A stretch of DNA of 13,122 nucleotides from Butyricicoccus sp. Lineage in GTDB: Bacteria; Bacillota; Clostridia; Oscillospirales; Butyricicoccaceae. The translations under genes were made by a program, and so were the position numbers. This document shows, piece after piece, positions 13,121 through 13,122 of the stretch. How positions within the stretch are numbered: the stretch's first letter is position 1; every line of letters begins with the position of its first letter. The notes below the pieces were generated by a model, which did no database searches, was not told the origin of the DNA, and saw only the letters and a program-made list of their open reading frames with translations. The stretch spans positions 1 through 13,122 of the forward strand of contig JAUMSA010000162.1 of the NCBI GenBank assembly GCA_031293105.1, read 5' to 3'.

Positions 13121-13122
13121 AC

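Noticed and set aside
1..13122. tRNA or rRNA genes, CRISPR arrays, insertion sequences, known riboswitches
   Set aside because: I looked for cloverleaf-type sequences, regularly spaced repeats, transposase motifs and familiar riboswitch cores on both strands and found none I could support by eye.

Overview
The window looks like chromosomal DNA of a Gram-positive, gut-type Clostridia (Firmicutes). Reasons: strong GGAGG-type ribosome binding sites, sigma-A-like TTGACA/TATAAT promoters, a Tn916-type integrase/excisionase pair, a wall hydrolase with C-terminal SLH domains, and moderate GC. An Oscillospiraceae/Ruminococcaceae-like host is my inference, not something I could test.

Region 1 (about 1-5520) is the 3' part of an integrated mobile element read left to right. 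It runs: a hairpin-rich, oriT-like non-coding segment (114-382); a MobV/Pre-type relaxase; a CHC2 zinc-finger (primase-type) protein; a VapE-type P-loop ATPase whose gene starts inside the previous one; a repeat-bearing non-coding segment (3648-3915) that could be a replication origin; a Tn916-family excisionase; a leader with hairpins and a terminator; and a Tn916-family tyrosine integrase. No conjugation-pore genes are present in the window, so it reads as an integrative mobilizable element (IME) or the end of a larger element. The right end should lie shortly after the integrase, near copies of CTTTACCAA. The left end is not in the window.

Region 2 (5670-9880) appears to be host chromosome or cargo. 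It holds a low-molecular-weight protein tyrosine phosphatase (+), an 18-bp-stem terminator, a secreted NlpC/P60 hydrolase with three SLH domains (-), a DsrE-like protein (-), a possible small Cys-rich ORF just upstream of it (-), and an alpha/beta-hydrolase esterase (+).

Region 3 (9881-13122) holds a marR-MATE efflux operon (-) whose promoter carries two near-identical 16-bp palindromes, one inside the -35/-10 spacer and one over the start of transcription. This indicates autoregulation. Divergent from it is a LacI-family, ScrR/SacR-like sugar repressor gene (+) with its own promoter and strong terminator. A sigma-A-like promoter at the very end points to a gene beyond the window.

The least explained parts are the possible origin downstream of the VapE-type gene, the leader between xis and int, and the Cys-rich ORF upstream of the DsrE gene.
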